Shown: positions 11,381 to 21,799, numbered from the stretch's first letter. The stretch: 64,000 nucleotides of DNA from Diplonema papillatum (GCA_030068145.1 JAPJBO010000084.1:248001-312000); one strand, 5' to 3'. Numbers and translations: made by a program. Notes: a model not told the origin generated them from the sequence alone.

Positions 11381-11573
11381 GTGATTCGATAGAGCATCGG
11401 CGTCTTCTTGTTGCGTCAGTGGGGAGTCATTTGCATGCAAATGAGTACCACAATAGCTCGCATATATTAAATTTAGCGCAGTTAGTACTTGAGCCTTTAG
11501 GCATTCCGTGCGGGCCAGTTCCAGGCGATAGGGTGTTCGCCGAGCGCTCGGTAGGCACCTTGTCCTCGGTGAC

Positions 11574-11895
11574 ATGGAGTTTCTGCTCCGGCTTGGGGGT
11601 GGTGACTTCGTCATTGCCGGGGATGCAGGAGAGCTTCCGGGGAGCAAAGATATCCTCTGCCTGACGTTCTCGTACCTGGACACGATGGAGCAGAGATGGA
11701 GGATGCGGCTTGTGTTTGCAGCACTTGTGTGGCAGAAGGATCCAGCAACGACAACCAAGTATCTCCAGTACGTGCTGGATTACTTTCAGAAGCTGCAAGA
11801 GTCGCTCCTTGCCTTGGGGTTCGATCTCCCTGGCGATGCACTGCTCCCAAGGATGAAAAAGATGGTTACAGACAGAGGCCTCTTCACGACGGCTA
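11574..11895 (+). CDS. Orphan exon with a consensus splice donor, unknown helical protein
   Basis: Starts at ATG (11574) or continues from an upstream exon. It reads MEFLLRLGGGDFVIAGDAGE, then MEQRWRMRLVFAALVWQKD, then YLQYVLDYFQKLQESLLALG, ending TDRGLFTTA. At 11896 the sequence GGCTA|GTGAGTGT is an excellent GT donor, after which protein-like character is lost. This gives about 107 residues, mostly amphipathic helices. The following exon was not found. Together with 11108-11380 on the other strand it may mark two divergent genes or a captured fragment. Confidence 0.5.
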
Positions 11896-12224
11896 GTGAG
11901 TGTACGCCTGTGGGGCCGTTGACGAGGTCATCATGGAGCCCGTGCATCGCCTGCACCTTGCTGACAAAAATGTCTGGCTACCGACCTTCCTTTCAAGGAA
12001 GGTCGGTCGCCAGACAAGGACCTTTGCGATCACTTAGCGCTTCTTCATCATTCATCATCCCGTCTTGCTAGGCTGCTCACAGTCGCTCGAAGATCTTTCT
12101 GTCCCTTTTCGCCACCAACCCGCCTGCAGTCCCCGTGCTTGCTGCCATGATTTAGAACATCTTCATCTCGAGAGCTTCCGGTCTCATATGCACATCGCCC
12201 ACTTGCCTGCGGTTTCCGTCCCTC

Positions 12225-12457
12225 GTATGCTTATGCTTGGCACGTCTTGGGCCAGACAGTGGTCAACATGGTCGCCCATGGGCCAGTCAGGGGTCCACCA
12301 GTGGTCGAACCCAAAATACTAGTGTCAATCTCGATCACACTCTACAACGCTCTACTACACTCTACTACACTCTATTACGCTCGATTACACTCGATTACAC
12401 TCGATTACACTCGATTACGCTCGATTACACTCGATCAGGGGGTAGGTGAATTGGCTC
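12225..12457 (+). repeat. Family H plus 10-bp tandem core
   Basis: TGGTCAACATGGTCGCCCAT through CCAAAATACTAGTGTCAAT is repeated at 37530-37615. It is followed by CTCTACTACA and CTCGATTACA units (12350-12436) and an element-L type end, GGGGTAGGTGAATTGGCTCA. Confidence 0.8.
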
Positions 12458-12497
12458 ATCAGTCCTTTTTCCCGCACCCTTTTTATTACATTCAATG

Positions 12498-12594
12498 AAG
12501 CCGGTCCATCCCCTCCTGATAGACTGTGATAGACAGAAGAATGCAGCTGCAGGCAATTCGACGCAGTTCCAGGAGATAGGGATGAACCGGCTTA
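12498..12594. mobile_element. Element G copy
   Basis: AAGCCGGTCCATCCC at the left and GGGATGAACCGGCTTA at the right are inverted repeats. The interior TGATAGACTGTGATAGAC ... GAATGCAGCT ... CAGTTCCAG matches 19393-19470. Confidence 0.75.
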
Positions 12595-13846
12595 ATTATT
12601 CCATGCATTCAATTCATTCACCGTCTCTCACACTCACTCTTCCCCCTTCTCGGTTTCACTTCTAACCTCTTAATTCGTTCGGTTCCTGTCAGCCACCAGC
12701 AAACTGGTGCTTCTCACTCCATTCCTCCACCATCTTTTTGATGTAGCGCCTCGTTAAAAAAAAGCACACACGACCAACCTGTTACGGGGTTTCGCGTGTT
12801 ATACAATACATATGAAAAAATACTCGTACGTAGTGTGGGAACGTCTCGGACTATCGGCTTGCACACAAACGATCCCAACCAGAAAGTGCTGTTCCAGAAC
12901 CCCGTTCCCAAGGTTCATTCCCTGTACACGTTGAAGAACAATCATCTTTCACAATTGTTCTATCCGTGATTAGGTCTCCCTCTATCTCTCTCTCTCTCTC
13001 CGCCTTTCTTACTCATTTTTTCAATAGTAACACAAATAGCGCTAGTCCATTGGTACTGACGGTGGCATCAAGATGCAATCGTGCCGAAGCATAACCCGAC
13101 CCACCGTTACGGAAAGAACAAGTGGGTTCACATGTTATTTTGATATCATGTGATCGTGATCACGACCCCATACCTATTATGTCACATGTAAGGCAACATG
13201 TAAAGCCCCCGAGTAAGCGAGTCGTGTAAGATCCCCTTCCCCCTTTTTCGCCCCCTCCGTGAGCACAAGCGGAACGCATGATTTGTGAAATGATTTACTG
13301 GGTTTGCTTTGCCCCCCCCTCCTCGTTTTTGACGTTTTCTGCAACAAAAAGCTACGCGTTTTCTTCTATTTTGGCGCAGTGTGCGCGCGATCAACCGGCT
13401 TGCCGGCTGATTACATTTCGAGCTTTTTTTTCATACCAGCAGACTCGCGCAAAATCAGCCGATTTTCAACAGTGTAAGCTTTGGCTATGCCCATGGAGCG
13501 GAATTAGCTTGACGCACAAACCGGGCAAGTTGTGAAGCAAGATGTTGTCGCAAGAACCGTCTGATCAGCAGACCTTCCAAAAATCAGCCGGCTGATTATC
13601 AGAAGATTTCTTTTAGCCACATGCATTGTGTGAGGATACTGAACCGCCCAAGCAGGACCTTCTGATCATGATCATTTGCGGTCAACGAAAACTCTAGTTT
13701 CCCTTTCCGGCTGAAGTCGGCCGCTTTTCTCCAAACCTGAAACGGTAACATACCCAGTTTCACTGGAGTGCCCGTTCCCGGCGAGCTACGAGGGAACGAA
13801 CCTGAAAGAGTGCCAACGCTACTCTTTCAATAACGTACATATAAAA
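12595..13846. other. Intergenic DNA, no gene seen
   Basis: A (CT)n tract at 12974-12998 and short palindromes, including AATCAGCCGGCTGATT at about 13578-13593 with related AAATCAGCCGATTTTC nearby. ORFs are short, with no coding bias. Confidence 0.5.
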
Positions 13847-13982
13847 GGTGTCACGGGATAAGCCGGCAGCCGCTGCTTAACGGTAGTGCATGTTAATCCG
13901 TGTGGTTCATGTACTTAAAAGAACTCAATGCTTAACGGCTTATCACGTGGGCGGCCCTGAGATTACCCCCTCAGGTGACACC
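13847..13982 (+). mobile_element. Element Q, well-preserved copy
   Basis: Begins GGTGTCACGGGAT and ends AGGTGACACC, short terminal inverted repeats. The interior has GCAGCCGCTGCTTAACGG, TTAATCCGTGTGGTTCATGT and ACTTAAAAGAACTCAATGCT. 136 bp, non-coding. Confidence 0.7.
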
Positions 13983-14721
13983 ACTTTAGCCATACTTCAA
14001 CCTCCTTAGCTCCTTAGCGCGAACACTGTTTTGGCGCAAAGGTCTGAAGCACGGTGTGCGCTGATCAGAAAACAAGCTGGTGACCCAAAAATATGACCCA
14101 AAGATTTTGCCCAAAATACACTCGAAAAATGTCTCAAGCGCATCGACGGTAAAAAAACACATAGCATCAGCGGAACTTGAAAAATCTGCAGGTGTGCCGC
14201 CCCAATTAAGGGAGTTTGGCTCATTTTTGAGCCGAAATTGCGATGCTGACCCCCCTTGAAACAGAGCGTGGCAAAAAAAAAAAAAAAAAAAGCAACACAT
14301 CATCAACAGACACAACGAAGTGAACGATTCGCGTTCTCGTAAGCCGTTGGGTCAAACAAGGAAAAAAAAAAAAAGAAAAAGAAGAAAACTCCACAAAGTC
14401 ATAGCCACGAGGCGACCGATTGGCAAAAAACTGCCGTCATTAAAAAAAAAAAAAAAAAGAAACCTCGCCTAAAGAAATCAACTGCCTTCGGGTAGGCTAG
14501 TCTGACACTAGTTGTCGTCGGGAAAAAAAGAAAAAAAAAAAAAAAAAAGCAACACCGCAAGCGCCTCTTCGCGTTTGCGAACGCTCCTGGGGATGTACCC
14601 CAAGGAGGCACCCTGCCATCGACCGCGCGAAACTCTTTGTCATCCTTGTTTGTCCCCCTCCTCCAGCTCTTTGTGCAAAACTATAGTTGAAGAAAGAAGA
14701 AGAGAAAACGAAAAAGAAAAA
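13983..14721. other. A-rich intergenic DNA
   Basis: A runs at 14271-14291, 14361-14374, 14441-14458 and 14530-14549. No exon identified. Confidence 0.5.
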
Positions 14722-14984
14722 GGCCGCCCCTGGTCCAGGAACGTGACGGTCAACCACAGCTTGCAAAGCTTGAGTCGGAGGCAGCACGGTGCCACAACCC
14801 CGTCCGCTCTGCCCTGTGGCTGACCGTCTCGACGAGCTTGTGTTCAGCGCGAGCGCCAAGCCAAGGTGCGCCAAGCCTTGATGCTTTAGTTTGGGAGATC
14901 GGTAGCCACTTGACCCGTAGGCCCGTGGCTCTGCAGTACCGCCGAACACGTGAAGCTTGGCTCCCGTGTAGCAGTCCCTGGTAC
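14722..14984 (+). mobile_element. Element C (SINE-like), copy 1, right end damaged
   Basis: Contains GGTCCAGGAACGTGACGGTC, GAGTCGGAGGCAGCACGGTG, GATGCTTTAGTTTGGGAGAT and CCGAACACGTGAAGCTTGGC, in that order, preceded by a purine-rich stretch. It lacks the usual AGGCTTTCCCTGG right end, so no flanking duplication is visible here. Confidence 0.8.
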
Positions 14985-15816
14985 CCCCCCCAGTGCTGAT
15001 GCTAAGGCCCCTAAACTCGGCATCGTTGTCAGCCGGACGGCAACGAGGGGTGGGTGGGTACCCCCCCCCCCCTAAACACCCCCCCCCCCCTCCTGCAGGG
15101 CCTGTGTGCAGCAGGGTGGTGACCGCTCTAAGGTGGTTTCCTCAGCAGCGACCAAGAAAAAAAAAATTTTTTTTGGCCCAAATCCTCCCAAAAAAGCACT
15201 CGAAAAAAAAATTTTGACCCACTTTTTCCACCATTTCACCTTAGAGAATTTAGCTAAGGTGGGTCCCACAGTAGGTCCACAGTGGGTTGCACCAGGAGGG
15301 GGGGGGGGGGGGGGGGGGGGTAGGGGGGGGTACCCACCCCCACCCAGGGTTAGCAACTTCGTTTTGGGTCTCAGGCTTAGTATCAGCACTGACCCCCCCC
15401 CCCCCCCCCCCCAAGAGAGAGAAAAATCTGTATCGTCGGAAACACAAATGAAGCAAAACTCTGCATTCCCGCGAAGAAGACTTGATGCTAGCATCAAACA
15501 TACATGAGAGGCAAGATTGCCTGGACGCTAAAACTAACTTTTCCCCTCCCATCCCCTCGTACTGTCACATACCAAAAGGTCGAAAGCCACCATTCAATCC
15601 GCCCTACGGGATCGGAAACACGATGAACGATCCTGACGAAGGTCACGGAAAACGAGAGACAAAAGTGACTTTCGTCGCCCATTCCAACGCACCAAGTAGG
15701 CTGGTCCCCCTAGACTGTAGTGTATCGGCAAGTACAGCACGTATGAGGTTCCCTCGTGACAAACGCATATTATCTGTAGCGATGGTCCGCATTAGTCACG
15801 GGGCGACCCCTCGATC
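14985..15816. other. G/C homopolymer-rich intergenic DNA
   Basis: C runs at 15061-15072, 15080-15091 and 15393-15411, a G run at 15298-15320, and mixed A/T blocks. ORFs made of Pro or Gly runs are artefacts. No gene seen. Confidence 0.5.
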
Positions 15817-15993
15817 GCTCGTTGGTGGGTTGTCCGCGTTCGCATCCCTGTTGCTGTCATGTGTACGGCTCGAGATCCCGTGCATGATATCTCGATTGCA
15901 ATGTGCTCTCAGGAAAGTAAGCTTGAGCAGTGAGCGACCCAACACTGCGCCGAAGAACATTTCGCCAGATAGTTAACACGTCTGTGCTCCACA
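15817..15993 (+). repeat. Direct duplication, copy 1 (partner 16619-16794)
   Basis: Both copies run from GCTCGTTGGTGGGTTGTCCG through GATTGCAATGTGCTCTCAGG to ACACGTCTGTGCTCC with only a few differences. The intervening 620 bases include an element-hAT copy. The encoded peptide (LVGGLSAFASLLLSCVRLEI) is conserved only because the DNA is. Confidence 0.9.
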
Positions 15994-16385
15994 TGGAGAT
16001 CTCTAACATGGGAACCAAGCAGGCGAAAGGAAACCCCGTACGTGAAGAGGGCTCAAGCCTGGCTCATCATAGAGGCAGAGCTCCACCTACGACCACCACG
16101 AGGTCATCCTGAGAGGATACTGGTACCTAGTATACGCAGTGGTATCTACATCCACCATACTACAGCAATCTGCAGCCCCTGTAAGGTGCAACGTAGGTGG
16201 TGTGGTATGCTACGGGGTAGCTACTTCCTCATCAAGAGCATCTGAGGTGTGTGTAGACCCACACCTCGATGTGGATGTGCATTTTTGGTCTCTCCGGCTG
16301 TCTCTTTTCCTCGCAAGAAAACGCGTTCCAAGACGGCAAAGGGTGGCAGAGGGTTGCCAGGGCGCCGGATATCTTTTGGTTGGCT

Positions 16386-16603
16386 CAGGGCTTACGCTCC
16401 GTTTTCGGTCTCAGAGAAAATACGTGTGGTCCACATGTGGGCGCTTAAGGTTCGAGGGGGAAAATCCCCCTTTCCCCTCATGTGCGACGACAAAAGAAAA
16501 TAGCGTCGCTAGGTGGCTACTGGACTTGGCGACGCCTGGCTGTGCGGCCTTGGCCACTAGTGGACCTAGACTCCCCTGCATGTGGACCAATAAATCAAAA
16601 TCC
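16386..16603 (+). mobile_element. hAT-type MITE, copy lacking its right terminus
   Basis: Begins CAGGGCTTACGCTCCGTTTT and matches 34781-34990 through CATGTGGACCAATAAATCAA; then the right end is lost. The complete copy at 34781-35057 defines the element. Confidence 0.85.
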
Positions 16604-16618
16604 TGAGCCTTTGTTGCT

Positions 16619-16794
16619 GCTCGTTGGTGGGTTGTCCGCGTTCGCGTCCCTGTTGCTGTCATGTGTACGGCTCGAGATCCCGTGCATGATACCCCGATTG
16701 CAATGTGCTCTCAGGAAAGTAAGCTTGAGCAATGAGCGACCCAACACTGCGCCGAAGATCAGTTCGCCAGATAGTTAACACGTCTGTGCTCCGT
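16619..16794 (+). repeat. Direct duplication, copy 2
   Basis: See 15817-15993. It begins immediately after the broken end of the hAT-type MITE, so that junction may be the duplication or deletion breakpoint. Confidence 0.9.
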
Positions 16795-17517
16795 ACCGTA
16801 TCGTGCTTCAGGAGATTGCACTCCTTTGAATCATCGTCTTCGCGCGGTCGTGCACACACGCGCAGCATCGGGCAATGTTCTATGCAGGGCCAGGAGATAG
16901 ACCGTGCAACGTAGTGTACCGCGGCAGCGTCGACAGCGGCAGGCAATGCGATGCAGTTCCGAGGGATAGCAGTGGGCTTAAACAAGCAGACAGCAACCCC
17001 GATCAACCGGAGACTTCACAAACCGCCGGAATTCTAAACCCCGCAGAAAGAATGAGCGTCCTTGTTAAAGAGACAACTCCAAAAAAAAAAAAAAAAAAAA
17101 CCAAAAAACAAAAAAAAAAAAACAAAAAAAAAAGAGGCAAAACGCACGGGGAAAACAACAAACAGTAGAAAACAATTCTCATGGTTTGATCAAGCTTTTC
17201 TTGCCCACCATCGCTAGCACAAGAAAGGGGGGTCCAAGTCACAATAAGGGAAGGAGGCTCGAAAATACCGGTTCTTTATTGAAGAACCCTCTCGAACTTT
17301 GATTGCCACCCGGAGACATTAAACCTAAATCCCGGCGCTTCAAGCAAAACTGTTAGTTTTTTTTGTAAGAACGGAAAAAGGGGGGGTGTCACCACCGTTC
17401 GACGTTAGCCAAAGCTTTGTTACAGAGTCGTTTGCTCTCTTCTCACTCTCTCTCTCTCCCTCGCCCTCTCTCTCGCACGTTATTGGTTTGTTTTTTTACA
17501 GTAGCGCCAGCTTGAAA
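16795..17517. other. Intergenic DNA with element-G scrap and A/C-rich tract
   Basis: 16930-16980 resembles element G (GGCAATGCGATGCAGTTCCG). 17081-17140 is an A-rich tract interrupted by CC and C. A (CT)n stretch at 17447-17475 precedes element B. Confidence 0.5.
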
Positions 17518-17700
17518 GGAAATGCTCGACGATGCTGCCCGACAAAGAACAGAAGGGACCCAAAGTGCTGTAACTACCGAACCACGTGTTGAACGGACGT
17601 GAGGTCATGCGGGTCTTCCCCTACACGACAAATTACACAAACACAACAGGTCAAAAGTCCTGAGTGAGAAAACAACACACGGTGGTGTAAGCGAAGAACA
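17518..17700 (+). mobile_element. Element B, copy 1 (right part missing)
   Basis: Starts GGAAATGCTCGACGATGCTG and continues with ACCGAACCACGTGTTGAACG, GGACGTGAGGTCATGCGGGT and AACACACGGTGGTGTAAGCG, then loses homology. A head related to GCGCCAGCTTGAAA precedes it. Confidence 0.8.
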
Positions 17701-17782
17701 AAAAGGGGTGAAGTGGAAGGCCAAGGCAAGCTCAGCGGGAATCGCACCCAATTTTGACACCCAGTTTGGGCAGAGCTCTCAC

Positions 17783-18292
17783 CTAGAGCATACGGGTAAG
17801 GAGCTCGCTCGACACTCGATGTGAAAGCATGGCCTCAGGATCCCCAATAATACTAAGGATTCCTTCGTTCGCTTGAAAATCTATTCGCTCAGACTGCTGT
17901 TCGACTCTATTCGATGATGATTGGGTTGTTGACCATTCAAACAGAGCATCATCGATCGAGTCCGCTGCATTGAAATGAGAGTGTGGCGGTGTGAAGATCA
18001 TATTACCCGATTGATGCTCTGTTTGAAATCCTGGTTCCGAGAACGAGCGTCGCGTATCTTCTGGACTTGAACCGCAAGGTTTGATGAAATTGGATGGTGT
18101 ACGATCAGTATCTCTTGGAGAGCGACCGACGATTTCCAAAATTTCGTCAGTCGCTCGTATGGAATCGCAAGAAGACGGCTTTTCCATCTGCCAGACTACT
18201 TTGGGACACTGCGAGAGGCTACTTTTAGCAGAACTTGAGGAGATTCTCGGCTTGGAAGTGCCTGAATTGGTGCGGAACCCCCAAAGTGCCAA
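17783..18292 (-). CDS. Ser-rich coding segment, unknown protein
   Basis: A 169-codon minus-strand ORF with varied, protein-like composition: SIRATDEILEIVGRSPRDTD, GFQTEHQSGNMIFTPPHSHF, NAADSIDDALFEWSTTQSSS, ending SHRVSSELLTRML. It is Ser/Asp/Glu-rich, probably largely disordered, and less GC-rich than the confident genes. An acceptor could be CAATTCAG|GCACTT at about 18260, making this a terminal exon rather than a complete gene. The antisense ORF at 18081-18344 is shorter. Upstream at 18579-18758 another exon on the same strand may belong to the same gene, but the phases I tried do not join cleanly. Confidence 0.5.
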   Translation of the reverse strand: MALWGFRTNSGTSKPRISSSSAKSSLSQCPKVVWQMEKPSSCDSIRATDEILEIVGRSPRDTDRTPSNFIKPCGSSPEDTRRSFSEPGFQTEHQSGNMIFTPPHSHFNAADSIDDALFEWSTTQSSSNRVEQQSERIDFQANEGILSIIGDPEAMLSHRVSSELLTRML

Positions 18293-18324
18293 CAGAGTAG
18301 AAAAGTACGTTTATACAGTGAAGA

Positions 18325-18367
18325 AAAAGCACGTCAACTGTTGACCCTCAACAGTTGACGTGCTTTT
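18325..18367. repeat. Perfect 20-bp inverted repeat, 3-nt loop
   Basis: AAAAGCACGTCAACTGTTGA at 18325-18344 is followed by CCC and its exact reverse complement at 18348-18367. It lies just upstream of the minus-strand ORF. It could be a cruciform, a protein-binding dyad (CAACTGTTGA is a palindromic Myb/E-box-like core) or an element remnant. Confidence 0.9.
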
Positions 18368-18578
18368 GACGTTGAGTCTCAACAGTGAATAAATGTCAGT
18401 AGAAAAGTCGGCGGGCAGTTAGAAAAGGATTTTACCACAACCTACCCGCGAGCCAAATGGCAAAACGGCAATGGACTTCCAGTAGTTGCCCCGTCACCCC
18501 TTCCTCCCTTGCTGAGTAGTGTGAACTTGAAATGCAGGTACCACAAGGGGTAGGCTTGCATTGTCAAAAAGGCTACGG

Positions 18579-18758
18579 TTACTTGATAGCGTCGTTCGAA
18601 GACGATCTTGATATGGCGATGACAGGCTGGTGATATCCAGCTCCGGTAGTACTAACAATCTTGCCGGCAGTTGTGCCGAGGCAGTTGTTTAGGGAGTCGG
18701 TCTTGATGTGGTGGATGATGAGGTGGTCCTCCCTTGCTGAGTTCGACCTGTAGCCGCC
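18579..18758 (-). CDS. Orphan exon, unknown protein
   Basis: The minus frame reads YRSNSAREDHLIIHHIKTDS, LNNCLGTTAGKIVSTTGAGY, HQPVIAISRSSSNDAIK, then TAA. About two thirds of codons begin with a purine, as expected for coding sequence, and the antisense frames look poor. A plausible acceptor is GGCTACAG|GTCG. Either it terminates here, or it splices at TCAA|GTAACC toward 18292-17783 on the same strand. Confidence 0.4.
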   Translation of the reverse strand, partial: GGYRSNSAREDHLIIHHIKTDSLNNCLGTTAGKIVSTTGAGYHQPVIAISRSSSNDAIK

Positions 18759-18764
18759 TCGCAA

Positions 18765-19092
18765 ACCAGCTCCCGCACCGCTGTCCTGTCTGCGGACACT
18801 CAGCTCCGCGCTGATGGTCCGCCAAAAATGTCGTTTAGCTTTGGCTTAAAGGACAAAACACGGCGCAGATAGGACACGTGTTGGGCATGCGTCCTTGCCC
18901 ACCCCCCCCCCCCACATACCCCCCTTGCTGCGAACTATTCTTTTTCCCGTTTCCACGGTCAATTCCACCAACGTTGTCACAAGTGTGTTAAAGAAAGATG
19001 TATGCGCATCCACCTCTTCGTTTTTTTTCTGTTTTTCCTACGGCGAACAGTACATTGGTACTCAAGGGCGCATTTACGGAGCAACGGTGCAC
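18765..19092. repeat. Family F fragment and poly-C
   Basis: CCTCGCAAACCAGC, GTCCTGTCTGCGGACACTCA and ACAAAACACGGCGCAGATAG match 19815-19975, 29290-29400 and 35210-35350. A C run lies at 18902-18913. Confidence 0.7.
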
Positions 19093-19192
19093 ATACCGTA
19101 ATTGAATTAATGTTGAACCGAGTGAAACCCGGGACATACCTAAAAATGGGGCTGGGGGTCTCAGGTTTTACCCGGTCCGGCATTTTTTTCGG
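19093..19192. mobile_element. Element M copy (reverse)
   Basis: ATTAATGTTGAACCGAGTGA ... GGTTTTACCCGGTCCGGCAT is the reverse-complement arrangement of 9976-10055. Confidence 0.6.
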
Positions 19193-19387
19193 GGTTTGCG
19201 CCTTCGTGTACTTTGCAGAATATCACGACCCTGGTGCTTGTCTGCGCCTTCGGGTGCTCAATACTCAGCTCGGCCCCTAGATGCCGCTGTAGTAGGAGGC
19301 TGCAGGACCGCCACTGATGCAGTCACACAGGTGACCACCTGGGACACGCCCCAGGGTGTCCGTTTACCCGGTCCAGTTCCACATTAT

Positions 19388-19478
19388 TAATCCTCTGATA
19401 GACTGTGATAGACCGAAGAATGCAGCTCCAGGCAATTCTATGCAGTTCCAGCAGATAGGGATGGACCGGCTTATATTA
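19388..19478. mobile_element. Element G copy
   Basis: AATCCTCTGATAGACTGTGA through CAGATAGGGATGGACCGGCT matches 12510-12594; the left terminus is degenerate. Confidence 0.75.
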
Positions 19479-19809
19479 TTCCAATTACGGCGTTCCGACT
19501 CCGGTAATGTTCGACCCATTCCCTGTGCAATTCCATCGAAGCCGCTCGAACATGCGTTGCAAGCCAGAAGCGCCAGCGCGAGTGCGTGTCGGGGGGGCAG
19601 TTCCATCCTTCGTCCATCGGCATTCTTCGCGTTTCCTCTCCTGCAAAATGCCGGGAACCTCGGGAATAGTTGAGGTTAGAATGCAGAATATCTGTAGCGA
19701 TGGCCTGCATTAATGCAGAAGAATAGAGGAGAAAGTTCCCGACACGGGCAGCATCCCCTCCACCATTGCTTCTAAACTACGCAACTTCTGTACGTGGACG
19801 GCCTCGAGC

Positions 19810-19985
19810 TACGAACAGCCGCCTCGCAAACCAGACTCACACCGCTGTCCTGTCTGCAGAGACTCAGGTTCCGCGCTGATGATGGTCCGCCTTATGTGTC
19901 CGTGGCTTAAAGGACCGAAACACGGCGCAGACGGGACCAGAGCGGTGTTGAGCACGTACCCATTCCAAGCACGTTCTTTCAATCC
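19810..19985 (+). repeat. Family F, longest copy
   Basis: Reads CTCACACCGCTGTCCTGTCT, CTGATGATGGTCCGCCTTAT, GAAACACGGCGCAGACGGGA and CATTCCAAGCACGTTCTT. Fragments of this unit recur at least seven times in the window. Non-coding. Confidence 0.8.
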
Positions 19986-20119
19986 CCCCGTTTTCGCGCT
20001 TCTTCTCTTTCTCCTACTCTCGCGGTAACGGTTTCGGCTTATCCGTGCGACGTCTCCAATTCATCAAACTTAAATGCCCACCTTCCCCAGGTGAGCTCCA
20101 GCGCCGGGCTGGCGGACTT

Positions 20120-20396
20120 GTTAACTGTTAAAACGCGGACAACAGACCGGTACGGGCTACAAGGCAACCCCTGCTCAACTGTGCTCGCCTGCCTTGATGG
20201 CACTTGCACCTTAAAGAACTCAATGCTCAACTTGTAGAACGTGGGGGGCCCAAGACTACACTCCACGAAGGAATGTACTTGGTGTCGGTCACAAACAGTC
20301 CCGGACATGGCTAGCCATAACCCATAACGAGCGCGAGCGTGCACTAAATTTTCAACCCGTAACCACATAGCCCTTTCTTGCTCTAAGAGAACCCAT
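20120..20396. repeat. Family Q/E repeat (related to 42380-42480 and 43120-43250)
   Basis: ACTTGGTGTCGGTCACAAAC, GGCTAGCCATAACCCATAAC and ACCACATAGCCCTTTCTTGC are shared with 43137-43240. A long minus ORF across it is not credible because all copies are equally open or closed at random. Confidence 0.75.
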
Positions 20397-20582
20397 TCAT
20401 GAACGGTCACACGGCTGGCCGCAGCCATTCGTGTCCTGACAGACACTGCAGCCATCCAACGCAGTACCGCACTCAACACATTCAGAGTTCCAGTCGTACT
20501 TGAAATGACCCGTGTTGCACTGGCTGCACCCTCCGCCTTGGCAAACGCGACACTCAGCTCTGCTCCATTCGTCACCTCGCAC
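20397..20582 (-). CDS. Orphan Cys-rich exon (EGF/furin-like repeat)
   Basis: The minus frame gives AECRVCQGGGCSQCNTGHFK, YDWNSECVECGTALDGCSVC, QDTNGCGQPCDRS. The C-x2-C spacing repeated about five times is typical of extracellular Cys-rich modules (furin-like, growth-factor-receptor or EGF-like), usually disulfide bonded on secreted or surface proteins. The likely acceptor is GGAGCAG|AGCTG (exon begins about 20559); the exon may end at CAGCC|GTGTGA or at the TGA at 20397. Both sides are dispersed repeats, so the rest of the gene was not found. Confidence 0.5.
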   Translation of the reverse strand: MRGDEWSRAECRVCQGGGCSQCNTGHFKYDWNSECVECGTALDGCSVCQDTNGCGQPCDRS

Positions 20583-21004
20583 GTTGGACCATGAACGTCA
20601 GACCCTAAAACCCCGGTATTTCAAGCGAACTTTAACTCTAAAACTGCGTGGTCCATTTTACCTGTGTGGCACACCATCAAATCTAGCCCCCGGGATGACG
20701 AAGGCCCGCCGGAGTGCTTGCTTGCAGAATATTTGCTTGTCCGGCAGTCTTTTTTATTGTGTGGGGTGCGTGTGTGCAGGGTATTAGCTACAGATTTTTT
20801 GGCGCTGCCAGATTCACCAATCACAGTTTTTCGCTCTGGGGTGGGGGGTTGGGTTGTTTGCTGCCAAAGAAAATACTCGATCAATCTAGTGTATCTTACT
20901 CGGAAATCCAGTGTGAAATCCGGTGTGACACCCGCAAATCCAATGTGACACACCAGCAATTCGAGCAGTTAACTCTCCCACCCGCAAACCCGTGAATAGG
21001 TGCT

Positions 21005-21300
21005 ACGGGAGTATCTGGCAACCGCTGCTCAACAGTGCATGCTAATCCATGTGGTTCATGTACTTCAAAGAACTCAATGCTTAACCAATCTGCCCGCCCT
21101 CGTACTCGCCGACTCAGTCTTTGGAATCGCAAGAAAGCCAAATCCCGCTAGCGCCACAAATGCTCGACCTTGACGACGCAATGGCAGGTGACGACGTCAT
21201 CCGATAACCTGACTTTCAAGGCAGTGCATGTTAATCCGTGTGGTTCATGTACTTAAAAGAACTCAATGCTTAACAGTGCTCGCGTGGGCGGTGTCTTCGG
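21005..21300 (+). repeat. Two element-Q fragments in tandem
   Basis: 21033-21090 and 21226-21275 each carry CATGTGGTTCATGTACTT or CGTGTGGTTCATGTACTT followed by AAGAACTCAATGCTTAAC. Confidence 0.7.
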
Positions 21301-21431
21301 ACAGCACCTCGTGATGTTCGCATCACAAAACAAAGAAGACAGTGCAATGGTCGTTACCTGGTAGGGCTTCGCTCACGACCGTTTCCTGAACCATCCTTCA
21401 CTAAATCCGCGGTTGAATAACCTGGCCTCAG

Positions 21432-21520
21432 TGGTGCAAGCACCACCAGGCTCACCTGCCAGTGTTGCACGTCTTTGCCTCTGCCTCCTCTCCGGCCTCA
21501 AACCCTTCAGTGTCGCGGTG
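21432..21520 (+). CDS. Possible small exon
   Basis: Bounded by CTGGCCTCAG (acceptor-like) and GCGGTG|GTAAGC (strong donor). It reads VQAPPGSPASVARLCLCLLS then GLKPFSVAV. GC-rich compared with its surroundings. The antisense frame is also open, so the strand is not certain. Confidence 0.25.
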
Positions 21521-21799
21521 GTAAGCAACAGCAGGAACCTGCAGACCGGAATCCCCGGTACTGCGGTTGATTCCCCAGATGAATCTGCAGAAAAGATACG
21601 TGCTGATAACGTACTGATGTCAGCACGTGTACACGTACATGATTCAGCATGTGTACAAAAAGAAACGAAGAAAATTAACGTGCTAAAATCAGTACGTTCG
21701 GCATGCTGAACGTAAGGCCTGTTCGGGGGTTTTAAAAAGCTGCGGTGTTTTGCCCTCTTTTTGTGGCACAGTGAGCTCACGATGCCCCTCTACAGCTTT

